Below, in pieces: positions 15,731 through 24,044 of a stretch of DNA of 64,000 nucleotides (positions are counted from its first letter, which is position 1; each line of letters starts with the position of its first letter). The notes beneath the pieces were generated by a model. It made no database searches and was not told the DNA's origin. It saw only the letters and a program-made list of their open reading frames with translations. Source of the DNA: Trujillonella endophytica (GTDB taxonomy: Bacteria > Actinomycetota > Actinomycetes > Mycobacteriales > Geodermatophilaceae). The stretch is taken from positions 124,001-188,000 of the forward strand of contig NZ_FOEE01000008.1 of assembly GCF_900110555.1 (NCBI RefSeq), written 5' to 3'. The translations under genes and the position numbers were made by a program.

Positions 15731-17944
15731 CTAGAGGTCGAGCGTGAGCGACGGCGTCCGCGCGCGGCCCACGCAGACCATCATCGACCGGCCCGCGGCG
15801 CGCTCCTCCTCGGTCAGCACCGAGTCCCGGTGCTCCGGCTCCCCGGCCAGCACCCTGGTCTCGCAGGCCCCGCAGTAGCCCTGCTCGCAGTCCGAGGACA
15901 GCGTGGGGACGACGTCGCGCAGCACCTCGACGATCCGCCGGTCGGCCGGCACGGTCACCGTCGTCCCGGTGCGGGCGAGGTGCACGTCGAACGCGACGTC
16001 GCGCGAGGTGTCGACGACGAGCTCCTCCGCCGGCGCGGTGAACCGCTCGACGTGCAGCCGGTCGCCGATCCCGGCCGCGGCGCAGGCGGCCTCCGCCGCG
16101 GCGATCATGGGCGCCGGGCCGCAGCAGTAGACCGCGGTGCCGGGGCCGACGGCCGCCACGGCGGCGGCCAGGTCCGGAACGCCGTGCACGTCCTGCGGCA
16201 GCAGCTGGACCGCGTCGCCGGCCAGCGCGACGAGGTCCTCGGCGAACGCCATCGACGCCGCCGTCCGCCCGCCGTAGAGCACGCGCACGGAGGCGCCGCG
16301 GGCCACGAGCTCGCGGGCCATCGCGAGGATCGGCGTGATGCCGATGCCGCCGGCTATCAGCAGGTGATCCGGCGCCTCGACCAGGGGGAAGTGGTTGCGC
16401 GGGCCGCGGACGGTCAGCCGGGCACCGCTGCGGGCCAGCTCGTGCAGCTCCACGGACCCGCCACGGCCGGCCGGCTCGCGGAGGACGGCGACGGTCCAGG
16501 TGTCGGCGCCGGGCTCGCCGCACAGCGAGTACTGCCGCAGCCGGCCCGAGGGCAGCCGCACCTCGAGGTGGGCCCCGGGCGTCCATGCCGGCAGGCCGGC
16601 GCCCGAGGGGTCGGCGAGGGTCACCGCGACGACGTCGGTGGCGACGGTCGCCACCTCGGTCACCTCGAGCTCGCGCGACACCACCGGGGTGGGGGCCGGT
16701 GCCGAGCCCAGTCGCGGCCCCGGGGGGAACAGCGCGGGGATGGCGTCCCAGCCGGTCTGGTTGCCCCGCGTCGGATAGGGGACGAGCGACTCGGGGAGGA
16801 CGCGGTAGTCCGGCAGCCGGGTGAGGACCTGGCGCATCATCTCGCCGAACATGGCGCGGGCCAGGTGCGCGCCCGCGCAGCGGTGGGAGCCGATGCCGAA
16901 GGCCAGGTGCCGCTGCGGGTTGCGGTCGAGCACCACGGTCTCCGGGTCGGGGAAGACCTCGGGGTCGTGGTTGGCCGCCACCCACGGGATGAGCACCCGC
17001 TGGCCGGCCTTCATCGGGCAGCCGCCGATCTCGGCGTCGGCCAGCAGCGTGCGGGCCATCGACTGCGACGGCGCGAACACCCGCAGGAACTCCTCGACGG
17101 CGACGTCCAGCAGGTCCGGGTCGTCGATGAGCCGCTGCCGCTGGTCCGGGTGCTCCGACAGCCACACGAGGGTGGACCCGGTCAGCGACGTCGTGGTGTC
17201 CACGCCGCCCGCGACCAGCAGGTACATCACCGAGACGAGTTCCTGCTCGGTGAACGGCCGGCCCTCGGGGTGCTCGGCGTGCACGAGCACGGAGACGGCG
17301 TCCTCGCGCGGCTGCGCCCGCCGGGCCGCGATGAGCTCGCGGATGCGGCTCTCCAGGTACATCAGCCCCTCGACCCCGCGCAGGGCCCGCTCGGTGCCGG
17401 GGACGCTGGCGAAGATGTCGTGCACCGGGCCGGCGAGCTTCTTCCAGTCGTCGGTCGGGAAGCCCAGCCAGTCCAGCGTCACCGCGGCCGGCACCGGGTT
17501 GGTGAGGTCGCGGACGAAGTCCGCCGAGCCGGACTCGATGAACGCGTCGATCGCCGCGGTGGTGTGCCGGGCGATCATCGGCTTCAGCGCCTCCACCGCC
17601 TCGGCGGACAGCAGCGGGTTGACCAGCTCCCGGTAGGGCGTCGACCGCGGCGGGTCGAGCTCGATCGGGTACTGCTCCAGGCCGGGGCCGAAGGGGATGA
17701 CGAACGAGATGCCGCGGTCACCGGCCGGCGCGCGCTCGGAGGAGAAGGTCGCGTCGTCCCGGGCGATCCGGACGACGTCGGCGTGGCGGGTGGTGAACCA
17801 GAAGCCGTCGTGCGCCTCGGTCCAGCCGACCGGGCGCTGCTCGCGGAAGCGGCGGTAGTAGGCCACCGGGTCGGCGTTGGCCTCGGGGGAGTGGTGGTCG
17901 AACGGCGCGGCGTCGAGGTCGGGACGGGGAGGGGTGAGGGTCAA
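15731..17944 (-). CDS. Self-sufficient cytochrome P450 fused to an FMN/[2Fe-2S] reductase
   Basis: A 737-residue single-chain monooxygenase of the CYP116B (P450RhF) type. Residues 1-400 are a P450: I-helix LLVAGGVDTTTSLTG, and heme-binding FGIGSHRCAGAHLAR with Cys about 356. Residues about 420-640 form a phthalate-dioxygenase-reductase module, with RQYSLCG for FMN and GGIGITPILAMARE and CCGPAPM for NADH. Residues 645-737 are a plant-type ferredoxin with CEQGYCGAC (Cys about 686, 691, 694) and a fourth Cys in MMVCVG. Electrons pass from NAD(P)H to heme in one polypeptide. The start is TTG 17942-17944 with GGAG 7 nt upstream. It follows the aldehyde dehydrogenase gene by 69 bp in one operon, suggesting hydroxylation or dealkylation to an aldehyde that is then oxidised. 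Confidence 0.93.
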   Translation of the reverse strand: MTLTPPRPDLDAAPFDHHSPEANADPVAYYRRFREQRPVGWTEAHDGFWFTTRHADVVRIARDDATFSSERAPAGDRGISFVIPFGPGLEQYPIELDPPRSTPYRELVNPLLSAEAVEALKPMIARHTTAAIDAFIESGSADFVRDLTNPVPAAVTLDWLGFPTDDWKKLAGPVHDIFASVPGTERALRGVEGLMYLESRIRELIAARRAQPREDAVSVLVHAEHPEGRPFTEQELVSVMYLLVAGGVDTTTSLTGSTLVWLSEHPDQRQRLIDDPDLLDVAVEEFLRVFAPSQSMARTLLADAEIGGCPMKAGQRVLIPWVAANHDPEVFPDPETVVLDRNPQRHLAFGIGSHRCAGAHLARAMFGEMMRQVLTRLPDYRVLPESLVPYPTRGNQTGWDAIPALFPPGPRLGSAPAPTPVVSRELEVTEVATVATDVVAVTLADPSGAGLPAWTPGAHLEVRLPSGRLRQYSLCGEPGADTWTVAVLREPAGRGGSVELHELARSGARLTVRGPRNHFPLVEAPDHLLIAGGIGITPILAMARELVARGASVRVLYGGRTAASMAFAEDLVALAGDAVQLLPQDVHGVPDLAAAVAAVGPGTAVYCCGPAPMIAAAEAACAAAGIGDRLHVERFTAPAEELVVDTSRDVAFDVHLARTGTTVTVPADRRIVEVLRDVVPTLSSDCEQGYCGACETRVLAGEPEHRDSVLTEEERAAGRSMMVCVGRARTPSLTLDL

Positions 17945-18013
17945 CTCGTGCTCCGGAGGGGCTCGAGGCGGAGCGCGCGGTGTTGCCCGGCCGCGCCACC
18001 GGGAAGAGGGAGC

Positions 18014-19474
18014 CTAGACGGCGCGCGGAGGCAGGAGGCGGATGGCGACGGCCTTCTCCTGCGTGTACTCGCGCATCGCGGCGTAGCCGCCGCCGCGGCT
18101 GAAGCCGCTGTCCTTCTGCATGTTGAACGGGAAGCCGATGACGCCGGCGTCGTGGAACTGGTTCACGGCGACCTGGCCGCTGCGCACGCCGGCGGCCAGG
18201 CGCAGGGCCCGCGAGACGTCGGAGGTCCAGATGCACGACAGCAGCCCGAAGTCGGTGCGGTTGGCCAGCTCCAGGGCCGCGGCCTCGCCGCGGAAGGTCT
18301 GCAGCGCCAGCACCGGCCCGAACACCTCCTCGCGGACGATGCGGTCCCCGGGCGAGACGCCGTCGACCACGGTCGGCTCGACGTACCAGCCGGCGTCGCG
18401 GTCGGCGGGGACGCCGCCGCCGGTGAGCACGCGGGCGCCCGAGGCCGGCAGCTCGGCGAGGAAGCCGAGGACGCGGTCGCGCTGGGTGGCGTTGACCAGC
18501 GGGCCCATGTCCAGGTCCTCGTCCCAGGCGCCGATCCGGACCGCGCGCATCGCCGCGACGACCCGCTCGCGGACCTCGTCGGCGATGGACTCCTCGACGA
18601 CCAGCCGGGAGCCGGCGTAGCAGTTCTGCCCGGCGTTCTCGGTGATCGAGCCGACGATCGCCGGGATCGCGGCGTCCAGGTCGGCGTCGGCGAACAGCAG
18701 GTTCGGCGACTTCCCGCCCAGCTCCAGCTTCACCGGGACCAGGTTCTCGGCCGCCGCCCGCATGATGGCGCGGCCCGTCGCGGTCGAGCCCACGAAGCTG
18801 AGGTGGTCGACGTCGGCGTGCCCCGACAGCGCCGCGCCCGCCTCGGGGCCGCCGGTCACGACGTTGAGGACGCCGGCCGGGATCCCGGCCTCGGCGGCCA
18901 GCTCCGCGAGGGCCAGCACGACCAGGGGGGCGACCTCGGACGGCTTCAGGACGACGGCGTTGCCCGCGGCCAGCGCGGGAGCGGCGTTGGCCGCGGTGAG
19001 GACGGCGGGCACGTTCCAGGGGGTGATGACGGCGCAGACGCCCAGCGGCTCCATCAGCGTGTAGCCGTGGAAGTCCGGCGTCCGGCTCGGCAGCGTGACG
19101 CCGGTCAGCTTGTCGGCGGCGCCGCCGAAGTAGCCGATGATGCCGCCGGCGATGAAGGCGTTGGTCCGCCCGCCCGACAGCGGCTTGCCGACGTCCTGGG
19201 CCTCCAGGCCCGCCAGCCGCTCGGCGTTGGCGAAGACCAGCTGCGACCACCGGGACAGCAGGGCGCCGCGGTCGGTCGGGTTGGTGGCCGCCCAGGCCGG
19301 CGCCGCGCGGCGGGCCGCGGCGACCGCGGCGTCCACGTCGGCGGCGCTGCCCCGGGCGACCGCGGCGAACGGCCGCCCGGTGGCGGGGTCGACGAGGTCG
19401 AGCCGGCCTCCGTCGGCGGCGGGCGTCCAGGCCCCGTCGATGAACTGGAGGCCCTCGAACACGGACGTCGTCAT
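18014..19474 (-). CDS. NAD(P)-dependent aldehyde dehydrogenase
   Basis: A 486-residue ALDH that oxidises an aldehyde to its acid. Motifs are TPWNVP (Asn about 154), KPSE, FVGSTATG, ELGGKSP (Glu about 251) and AGQNCYAGSR (nucleophile Cys about 285), plus the C-terminal FPFNMQKDSGFSRGGG contact region. It is a full-length family member. ATG 19472-19474 is followed directly by the P450 fusion gene and is divergent from the alcohol dehydrogenase at 19535; the 60-bp gap carries a copy of the cluster's 15-bp operator motif. Together with the P450 and the alcohol dehydrogenase it may form a hydroxylation/oxidation branch. The natural substrate is unknown. Confidence 0.93.
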   Translation of the reverse strand: MTTSVFEGLQFIDGAWTPAADGGRLDLVDPATGRPFAAVARGSAADVDAAVAAARRAAPAWAATNPTDRGALLSRWSQLVFANAERLAGLEAQDVGKPLSGGRTNAFIAGGIIGYFGGAADKLTGVTLPSRTPDFHGYTLMEPLGVCAVITPWNVPAVLTAANAAPALAAGNAVVLKPSEVAPLVVLALAELAAEAGIPAGVLNVVTGGPEAGAALSGHADVDHLSFVGSTATGRAIMRAAAENLVPVKLELGGKSPNLLFADADLDAAIPAIVGSITENAGQNCYAGSRLVVEESIADEVRERVVAAMRAVRIGAWDEDLDMGPLVNATQRDRVLGFLAELPASGARVLTGGGVPADRDAGWYVEPTVVDGVSPGDRIVREEVFGPVLALQTFRGEAAALELANRTDFGLLSCIWTSDVSRALRLAAGVRSGQVAVNQFHDAGVIGFPFNMQKDSGFSRGGGYAAMREYTQEKAVAIRLLPPRAV

Positions 19475-19498
19475 GCCGAGATCGTGGGCGCGACCATC

Positions 19499-19531
19499 TC
19501 GTCAGTCAAGACGCTCTCTCGTAACGTGACA
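19499..19531 (+). promoter_or_regulatory. Leaderless promoter and operator of alcohol dehydrogenase
   Basis: A -10 element TAACGT at 19522-19527 lies exactly 7 nt before ATG 19535, with TCGTCA as weak -35 at 17-nt spacing; the transcript would start at or near the ATG. TCTCGTAACGTGACA at 19517-19531 overlaps the -10 and matches the operator family (compare TCTCGTAAGTTGAGA before the aldo/keto reductase gene). On the other strand TTGACT serves the divergent aldehyde dehydrogenase. Confidence 0.5.
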
Positions 19532-19534
19532 CGC

Positions 19535-20641
19535 ATGACCGGTCGACCCACTGCCGTGACCGCCGCCGTCCTGCGCGACCCCGCAGGGCCCCTGGAGCTC
19601 GTCCAGCTCGAACTCGCCCCACCCCGGGCCGGCGAGGTGGTGGTGCGCCTGGTGAGCACCGGCATCTGCGGCACCGATCTGGAATTCCGCTCCATGATGA
19701 CCCCGCCCGTCGTGCTCGGGCACGAGGGCGCCGGCATCGTCGAGCAGGTGGGCGAGGGCGTGACCGACCTCGCGGTCGGGGACCCGGTGGCCCTGACCTT
19801 CGCCTTCTGCGGCGAGTGCGGTCCCTGCTCGCAGCAGGCGATGGCGTACTGCGAGAACTTCTGGCAGTACAACTTCATCGGCACCCGGCCCGACGGCAGC
19901 ACGGCCCTGTCGCAGGACGGGCAGCCGGTGCATGGCCACTTCCTCGGCCAGTCCTCGTTCGCCACCCATGTCCTCGCCCGCCGCGGCAGCGTCGTCAAGG
20001 TCCCGGAGGGCACCGACCTGCGGGTGGTCGGGCCGTTCGGCTGCGGGTTCCAGACCGGAGCGGGCGGGGTGCTCAACGTGCTGCGCCCCGCGCCGGGCAG
20101 CTCGATCGCCGTCTTCGGTGCCGGCGCCGTGGGCGCGGCTGCCATCCTCGGGGCCGTCGAGGCGGGCTGCACGACGATCGTCGCGGTCGACGTGAACCCC
20201 GCGAAGCTCGAGCAGGCCCGGGCGCTGGGGGCCACGCACGCCGTGTCGGCGGCCGAGCCGGACCTGGCGGAGCGGGTGCGCGCCGAGGTCCCGGGCGGGC
20301 TGCAGTACAGCCTCGACACGACCGGCCGGGCCGACGTGCTGCGCGCCGCGGTCGAGTCGCTGGCCCCGCTGGGCGTCTGCGGCGTGATCGGCGTGGGTGC
20401 CAGCGCCGAGATGTCGTTCGAGTGGCGCTCGATCCTGTCGACCGGCCGGTCGGTCGTCGGCATCACCGCCGGTGCCAGCGTGCCGGAGGAGTTCCTGCCC
20501 CGACTGGTGGAGCTGCACCGGGCCGGGCGGTTCCCCGTGGACGGGCTGCTCACCCACTACCCGTTCGCGGAGGTCAACCGCGCCCTGGACGACGTCCGTG
20601 CCGGTCGGGTGGGCAAGGCGGTCCTGACCTTCGACGCCTGA
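19535..20641 (+). CDS. Zinc-dependent alcohol dehydrogenase (aryl-alcohol type)
   Basis: A 368-residue medium-chain dehydrogenase with catalytic zinc motifs GICGTD and LGHEGAGIV, the structural zinc lobe CGECGPCSQQAMAYC, and the Rossmann motif VFGAGAVGAAA followed by VDVNPAKLEQA, which favours NAD. It resembles the aryl- or benzyl-alcohol dehydrogenase group (GCGFQTGAGGVLNVL). It would interconvert an alcohol and aldehyde, matching the divergent aldehyde dehydrogenase. There is no Shine-Dalgarno site; the -10-like TAACGT 7 nt before ATG suggests leaderless translation. A structured intergenic region follows the stop. Confidence 0.9.
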   Translation: MTGRPTAVTAAVLRDPAGPLELVQLELAPPRAGEVVVRLVSTGICGTDLEFRSMMTPPVVLGHEGAGIVEQVGEGVTDLAVGDPVALTFAFCGECGPCSQQAMAYCENFWQYNFIGTRPDGSTALSQDGQPVHGHFLGQSSFATHVLARRGSVVKVPEGTDLRVVGPFGCGFQTGAGGVLNVLRPAPGSSIAVFGAGAVGAAAILGAVEAGCTTIVAVDVNPAKLEQARALGATHAVSAAEPDLAERVRAEVPGGLQYSLDTTGRADVLRAAVESLAPLGVCGVIGVGASAEMSFEWRSILSTGRSVVGITAGASVPEEFLPRLVELHRAGRFPVDGLLTHYPFAEVNRALDDVRAGRVGKAVLTFDA

Positions 20642-20646
20642 GCTCG

Positions 20647-20714
20647 TCCGGAGTGGCGCGCCGCATGCCGCGTGACGGCCGTCACGCTGCGTGCGTGACG
20701 GGCGCCACTCCGGA
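20647..20714. repeat. Nested inverted repeats in an intergenic region
   Basis: A 13-bp stem (TCCGGAGTGGCGC at 20647-20659 and its complement at 20702-20714) encloses an 18-bp perfect palindrome GCGTGACGGCCGTCACGC. It starts 6 nt past the alcohol dehydrogenase stop. It may act as a terminator or attenuator before the next operon. Confidence 0.6.
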
Positions 20715-20724
20715 GCTCTGCCGT

Positions 20725-20840
20725 GTTACGACCACGTTGATTCCGTAACGGGCTCCACCGGACCGTTGACAGCGCCGCACCGGCCCGACAACAGTGACCG
20801 CACCGGTCCACATCGCGATCCACCGAATCACGATGCGAGA
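20725..20840 (+). promoter_or_regulatory. Promoter region of the dehydrogenase-amidohydrolase-transporter operon
   Basis: GTTACG/CGTAAC form an inverted repeat at 20725-20749. TTGACA at 20766-20771 is a consensus -35, with AACAGT about 18 nt downstream as -10. At 20826-20840 the minus strand reads TCTCGCATCGTGATT, a copy of the cluster operator motif, placed downstream of the putative start site, where a repressor would block elongation. Confidence 0.4.
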
Positions 20841-20873
20841 CGGCAACGAGGTCCTCGAGGAGGTGTGGCGCAG

Positions 20874-21893
20874 GTGCGAGCGATGGTCCAGACCGGCTTC
20901 GGCGGCCCCGACGTGCTGCGCCTCACCGACGTCCCGGTTCCCGTCCCCGGCCCGGCCGACGTGCTGGTCCGGGTCGTGGCCTGCGGCCTCAACCAGCTCG
21001 ACGTCCTGCAGCGCCGCGGGGTCGTGCGCCTGCCCGGTCTCGAGCTGCCGCACGTCGCCGGGATGGACGTCGCGGGCGTCGTCGAGGCCGCCGGCGCGGA
21101 CTCCCCGGTGCCGGTCGGCGCCCGCGTCCTCCTCGACCCCAGTGTCCCCTGCGGCGCCTGCCCGCTCTGCCACGAGGGTCGCGGCGGCCACTGCCCGAAC
21201 CTGCGGATCCTCGGCGCGACGATCGACGGCGGCCTCGCGGAGTACGTCGTGGCGCCCGCCTCGGCCGCGCACGTCGTCCCCGACGCCGTCGACCTGACCG
21301 ACGCCGCCTGCCTGCCCACCCCGTGGGCCACCGCCTTCCACGCGGTGGTCACCGTGGGCCGGCTCCGCGCGGGGGAGACGCTGCTGGTGCACGGCGCCGC
21401 CGGCTCGGTGGGCCTGGCCGCGGTGCAGATCGCCCAGCGGGTCGGCGCCCACGTCGTCGCCACCGTCGGCAGCCCGGAGAAGGCCGCCGCGCTGGCGAAG
21501 GTGGGCGTGGAGCACGTCGCCGCCCCCGACGCCGTGGCCGCCCTCGTCGCCGACGTCACCGCCGGTCGCGGGGTCGACGTCGTCCTCGAGTACCTCGGCC
21601 CGGCCACCTGGGCGACCTCCATGGCGGCCCTGCGCATCGGCGGCCGCCTGGTCTTCCTGGGCAACACCACCGGTGACGAGGTCTCCTTCTCCCTCTCCGA
21701 CGCCTTCCACCGGGGCCTGGAGCTGCTCGGCGCCGGCGGCTACCTGGCCAGCGACATGGCCGCGGCGCTGCAACTGTTCGCCGACGGCGGCACGGCCCTG
21801 GTCGCCGGCACGTTCCCGCTCGCCGACGCCGGCGCCGCCCAGGACCTGCTCTGCGAGCGGAGCACCGTCGGCCGGGTGCTGGTGATCCCGTGA
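20874..21893 (+). CDS. Zinc-binding MDR-family dehydrogenase / quinone oxidoreductase (first paralogue)
   Basis: A 339-residue medium-chain reductase. It has the N-terminal signature GFGGPDVLRLTDVP, the Cys-rich lobe CGACPLCHEGRGGHC like structural zinc, and the nucleotide-binding LVHGAAGSVGLAAVQIAQ typical of quinone oxidoreductases. NAD(P)H-linked reduction or oxidation of an enone or alcohol intermediate is expected. GTG 20874 was chosen because the N-terminus then reads MRAMVQTGFGG as in relatives, with AGGAGG 10 nt upstream; the GTG at 20865 is too close to that site. It is followed by an amidohydrolase with a 4-nt GTGA overlap. It is clearly paralogous to the protein at 29982-31028. Confidence 0.88.
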   Translation: MRAMVQTGFGGPDVLRLTDVPVPVPGPADVLVRVVACGLNQLDVLQRRGVVRLPGLELPHVAGMDVAGVVEAAGADSPVPVGARVLLDPSVPCGACPLCHEGRGGHCPNLRILGATIDGGLAEYVVAPASAAHVVPDAVDLTDAACLPTPWATAFHAVVTVGRLRAGETLLVHGAAGSVGLAAVQIAQRVGAHVVATVGSPEKAAALAKVGVEHVAAPDAVAALVADVTAGRGVDVVLEYLGPATWATSMAALRIGGRLVFLGNTTGDEVSFSLSDAFHRGLELLGAGGYLASDMAAALQLFADGGTALVAGTFPLADAGAAQDLLCERSTVGRVLVIP

Positions 21894-23290
21894 CCGCGAC
21901 GCTGCTGGTCGTCGACGGCGACCTCGTGACCATGGGCCCCGACCGGGCGGTCCTGGAGCGCACCACCGTCGCCGTCCGGGACGGCGCGATCGTCGCCCTG
22001 GGGCCCGCGGCGGAACTGCGCGCCGCCCACCCCGGCGCCGCGGAGATCGACGCGGCGGGCTGCGTGGTCACCCCCGGCCTCGTCGACGCCCACCAGCACA
22101 CCACCGGCGACCCGCTGATCCGCAGCACGATCCCCGACGACATCGACTCCCAGCAGGCGATCTTCGACTGGGCCGTGCCGGTCCACGCCGGGCACGAGCC
22201 GGGCGACGACGAGGTGTCGGCGACGCTCACCGCCGTCGAGGCGCTGGTCAACGGCGTCACCACGATCGCCGAGCCCGGCACCGTGGCCCACCCGCTGTCC
22301 GTCGCGCGCGGCCTGGCCGCGGCCGGGATCCGCGGCCGGGTCGGCACGTGGGGCTGGGACGCCCCCGGCCTGCCCTGGTCCGCCCCCGCGGCCGAGGTCC
22401 TGGCGCGGCAGGAGCAGCTGCTCGCCGACCTCCCCCCCGGCGGCGTGGTCGGCGCCTGGGTCACCCTCGTCGGCCACGACCTCGCCAGCGACGAGCTCTT
22501 CGCCGGCGCCGCGGAGCTCGCCGAGCGGGCCGGTACCCAGGTCACCTGGCACCTGTCGCCCAGCGCGGACGACGGGGTGGCCTACGCCGCCCGCAGCGGG
22601 AAGCGCCCGGTCACCCACCTGGCCGACCTCGGCGTCCTCGGGCCGCGCCTGGTGCTCGGGCACGCCGTCCACCTCGACGACGACGAGCTGGCCGCGCTGC
22701 TGGAGACGCGGACGGCCGTCGCGGTCTGCCCCGCCGCCTACATGCGGCTCGGCCAGGGCTACGCCGCCGCCTCGCGGCACGCAGAGTTCCTCCGCGCGGG
22801 CGGCCGGCTGGCGCTCGGCTGCGACGCGCACAACGCCGGGGACACCCCGGACGTGCTGCGCGCCGCCTGGCTGCTGGCCGGCATCTCCCGCGACACCGGC
22901 CGCGGCTCGCCGCCGCTCACCGCCGCGGACGCGTTCGCCGCCGCCACGTGCGCCGGCGCGGAGGCACTGGGCCTCGGGAACGTCGTCGGCTCGATCGAGG
23001 TGGGGAAGCGGGCGGACCTGGTCGTCTACGACGGCACGGCCCCCGCCTGGACGCCGCGCGGCGACCTGGCCCTGCACCTGGTGTGGGGCGCCCCCAGCGG
23101 CACGGTCCGCGACGTCGTCGTCGACGGCCGTGTCGTCGTCCGCGCCGGCCGCGTCACCACGGTCGACCTGCCCGCGCTGCGCGAGGAGGCCGCCGGACGG
23201 CGGACCGCGCTGCTGCGCCGGGCCGGCATCGACCCCACCCCCAGCTGGCCGGTCCGGCCGGCCCCCGTTCCGGGAGGCGCGCCCGCGTGA
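21890..23290 (+). CDS. Amidohydrolase, TRZ/ATZ type (first paralogue)
   Basis: A 466-residue metal-dependent hydrolase of the amidohydrolase superfamily. Metal ligands appear in VDAHQHTTG, TWHLSPS, LGHAVHLDD and LGCDAHNAGDTP, and the C-terminal strand domain includes GSIEVGKRADLVVYDG. TRZ/ATZ members deaminate or dechlorinate N-heterocycles (triazines, guanine, cytosine, S-adenosylhomocysteine). The start GTG overlaps the stop of the preceding dehydrogenase (GTGA) and the stop overlaps the next gene in the same way, so the genes are translationally coupled. It is paralogous to 32116-33528. An amine or amide bond in a ring substrate is the likely target; the compound is unknown. Confidence 0.88.
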   Translation: MTATLLVVDGDLVTMGPDRAVLERTTVAVRDGAIVALGPAAELRAAHPGAAEIDAAGCVVTPGLVDAHQHTTGDPLIRSTIPDDIDSQQAIFDWAVPVHAGHEPGDDEVSATLTAVEALVNGVTTIAEPGTVAHPLSVARGLAAAGIRGRVGTWGWDAPGLPWSAPAAEVLARQEQLLADLPPGGVVGAWVTLVGHDLASDELFAGAAELAERAGTQVTWHLSPSADDGVAYAARSGKRPVTHLADLGVLGPRLVLGHAVHLDDDELAALLETRTAVAVCPAAYMRLGQGYAAASRHAEFLRAGGRLALGCDAHNAGDTPDVLRAAWLLAGISRDTGRGSPPLTAADAFAAATCAGAEALGLGNVVGSIEVGKRADLVVYDGTAPAWTPRGDLALHLVWGAPSGTVRDVVVDGRVVVRAGRVTTVDLPALREEAAGRRTALLRRAGIDPTPSWPVRPAPVPGGAPA

Positions 23291-23961
23291 AGACCATCGA
23301 CCTCGGCGGCCGGTCACCGGCGCAGCTGCAGGGCCTGCTCTCCCAGCTGGTCGTGCCGCGGCCGATCGCCATGATCACCACCATCGGGCCGGCCGGCCTC
23401 AACGTCGCGCCGTTCAGCTACTTCATGCCGGTCTGCGGCCAGCCGCCCACGATCGCGGTCACCGTCGGCACCGTCCGCGAGGCCACCCCGGAGCCCAAGG
23501 ACACCTGGGTGAACCTCGAGGCCACCGGCGAGTTCGTGGTCAACCTGACCACGACGGCCATGGCCGACCACATCGAGACCGTCGGCCGCGAGTACCCGGC
23601 GGGCGTGGACGAGGCCGCGCTCGTCGGCTGGACCACCCGCCCGTCGGAGGTCATCGCCGCGCCGTCGCTGGCCGAGAGCCCCGCGCACCTCGAGTGCCGG
23701 GTACTGGAGACGATCGACCGGGGCGACCCGGCGTCCTGCTTCTCGGGCGTGCACATCGTGTTGGCCGAGGTCGTGAACATCCGCGTCTCGGAGGACCTCC
23801 TCGCCTCCGGCGGCACGGGTGGCGGCGAGGCCCGCATCGACCCCACGCGGGTGGAGGCCATCGGCCGCATGGGCTTCCCCTATTTCGTCGCCGCCACCGG
23901 CGACGCCGTCTTCGAACAGGTTCGCGTCCCGTACGCCGACCTGGTCGAGAGCACCGGCTGA
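23287..23961 (+). CDS. Flavin reductase family protein (FMN-binding split barrel)
   Basis: A 224-residue protein with the start VVPRPIAMITTIGPAGLNVAPFSYFMPVCGQPPTIAVTV, the family's FMN-binding N-terminus, and later NLTTTAMADHIE and HLECRVLETI. Such proteins reduce flavin with NAD(P)H or bind FMN themselves, often serving a two-component monooxygenase. No obvious flavin monooxygenase partner is adjacent, so it may serve another cluster oxygenase or be a flavin-dependent reductase on its own. GTG start overlaps the upstream stop. An 83-bp gap with GGGAGG precedes the transporter's binding-protein gene. Confidence 0.85.
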   Translation: MKTIDLGGRSPAQLQGLLSQLVVPRPIAMITTIGPAGLNVAPFSYFMPVCGQPPTIAVTVGTVREATPEPKDTWVNLEATGEFVVNLTTTAMADHIETVGREYPAGVDEAALVGWTTRPSEVIAAPSLAESPAHLECRVLETIDRGDPASCFSGVHIVLAEVVNIRVSEDLLASGGTGGGEARIDPTRVEAIGRMGFPYFVAATGDAVFEQVRVPYADLVESTG

Positions 23962-24044
23962 GCCGGTCGCGCAGCATCCGCACCACCGGCTCCACAGCAC
24001 CGACAACCGTCCGCTCCACCCCAGAACCCCCCGGGAGGCAGCAC

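Noticed and set aside
15707-19534. A very long open frame on the plus strand running through the P450 and aldehyde dehydrogenase genes
   Set aside because: It is antisense to two clearly recognisable enzymes, its translation is repetitive and Arg/Gly/Gln-rich, and only its last part (from 19535) is a real dehydrogenase.
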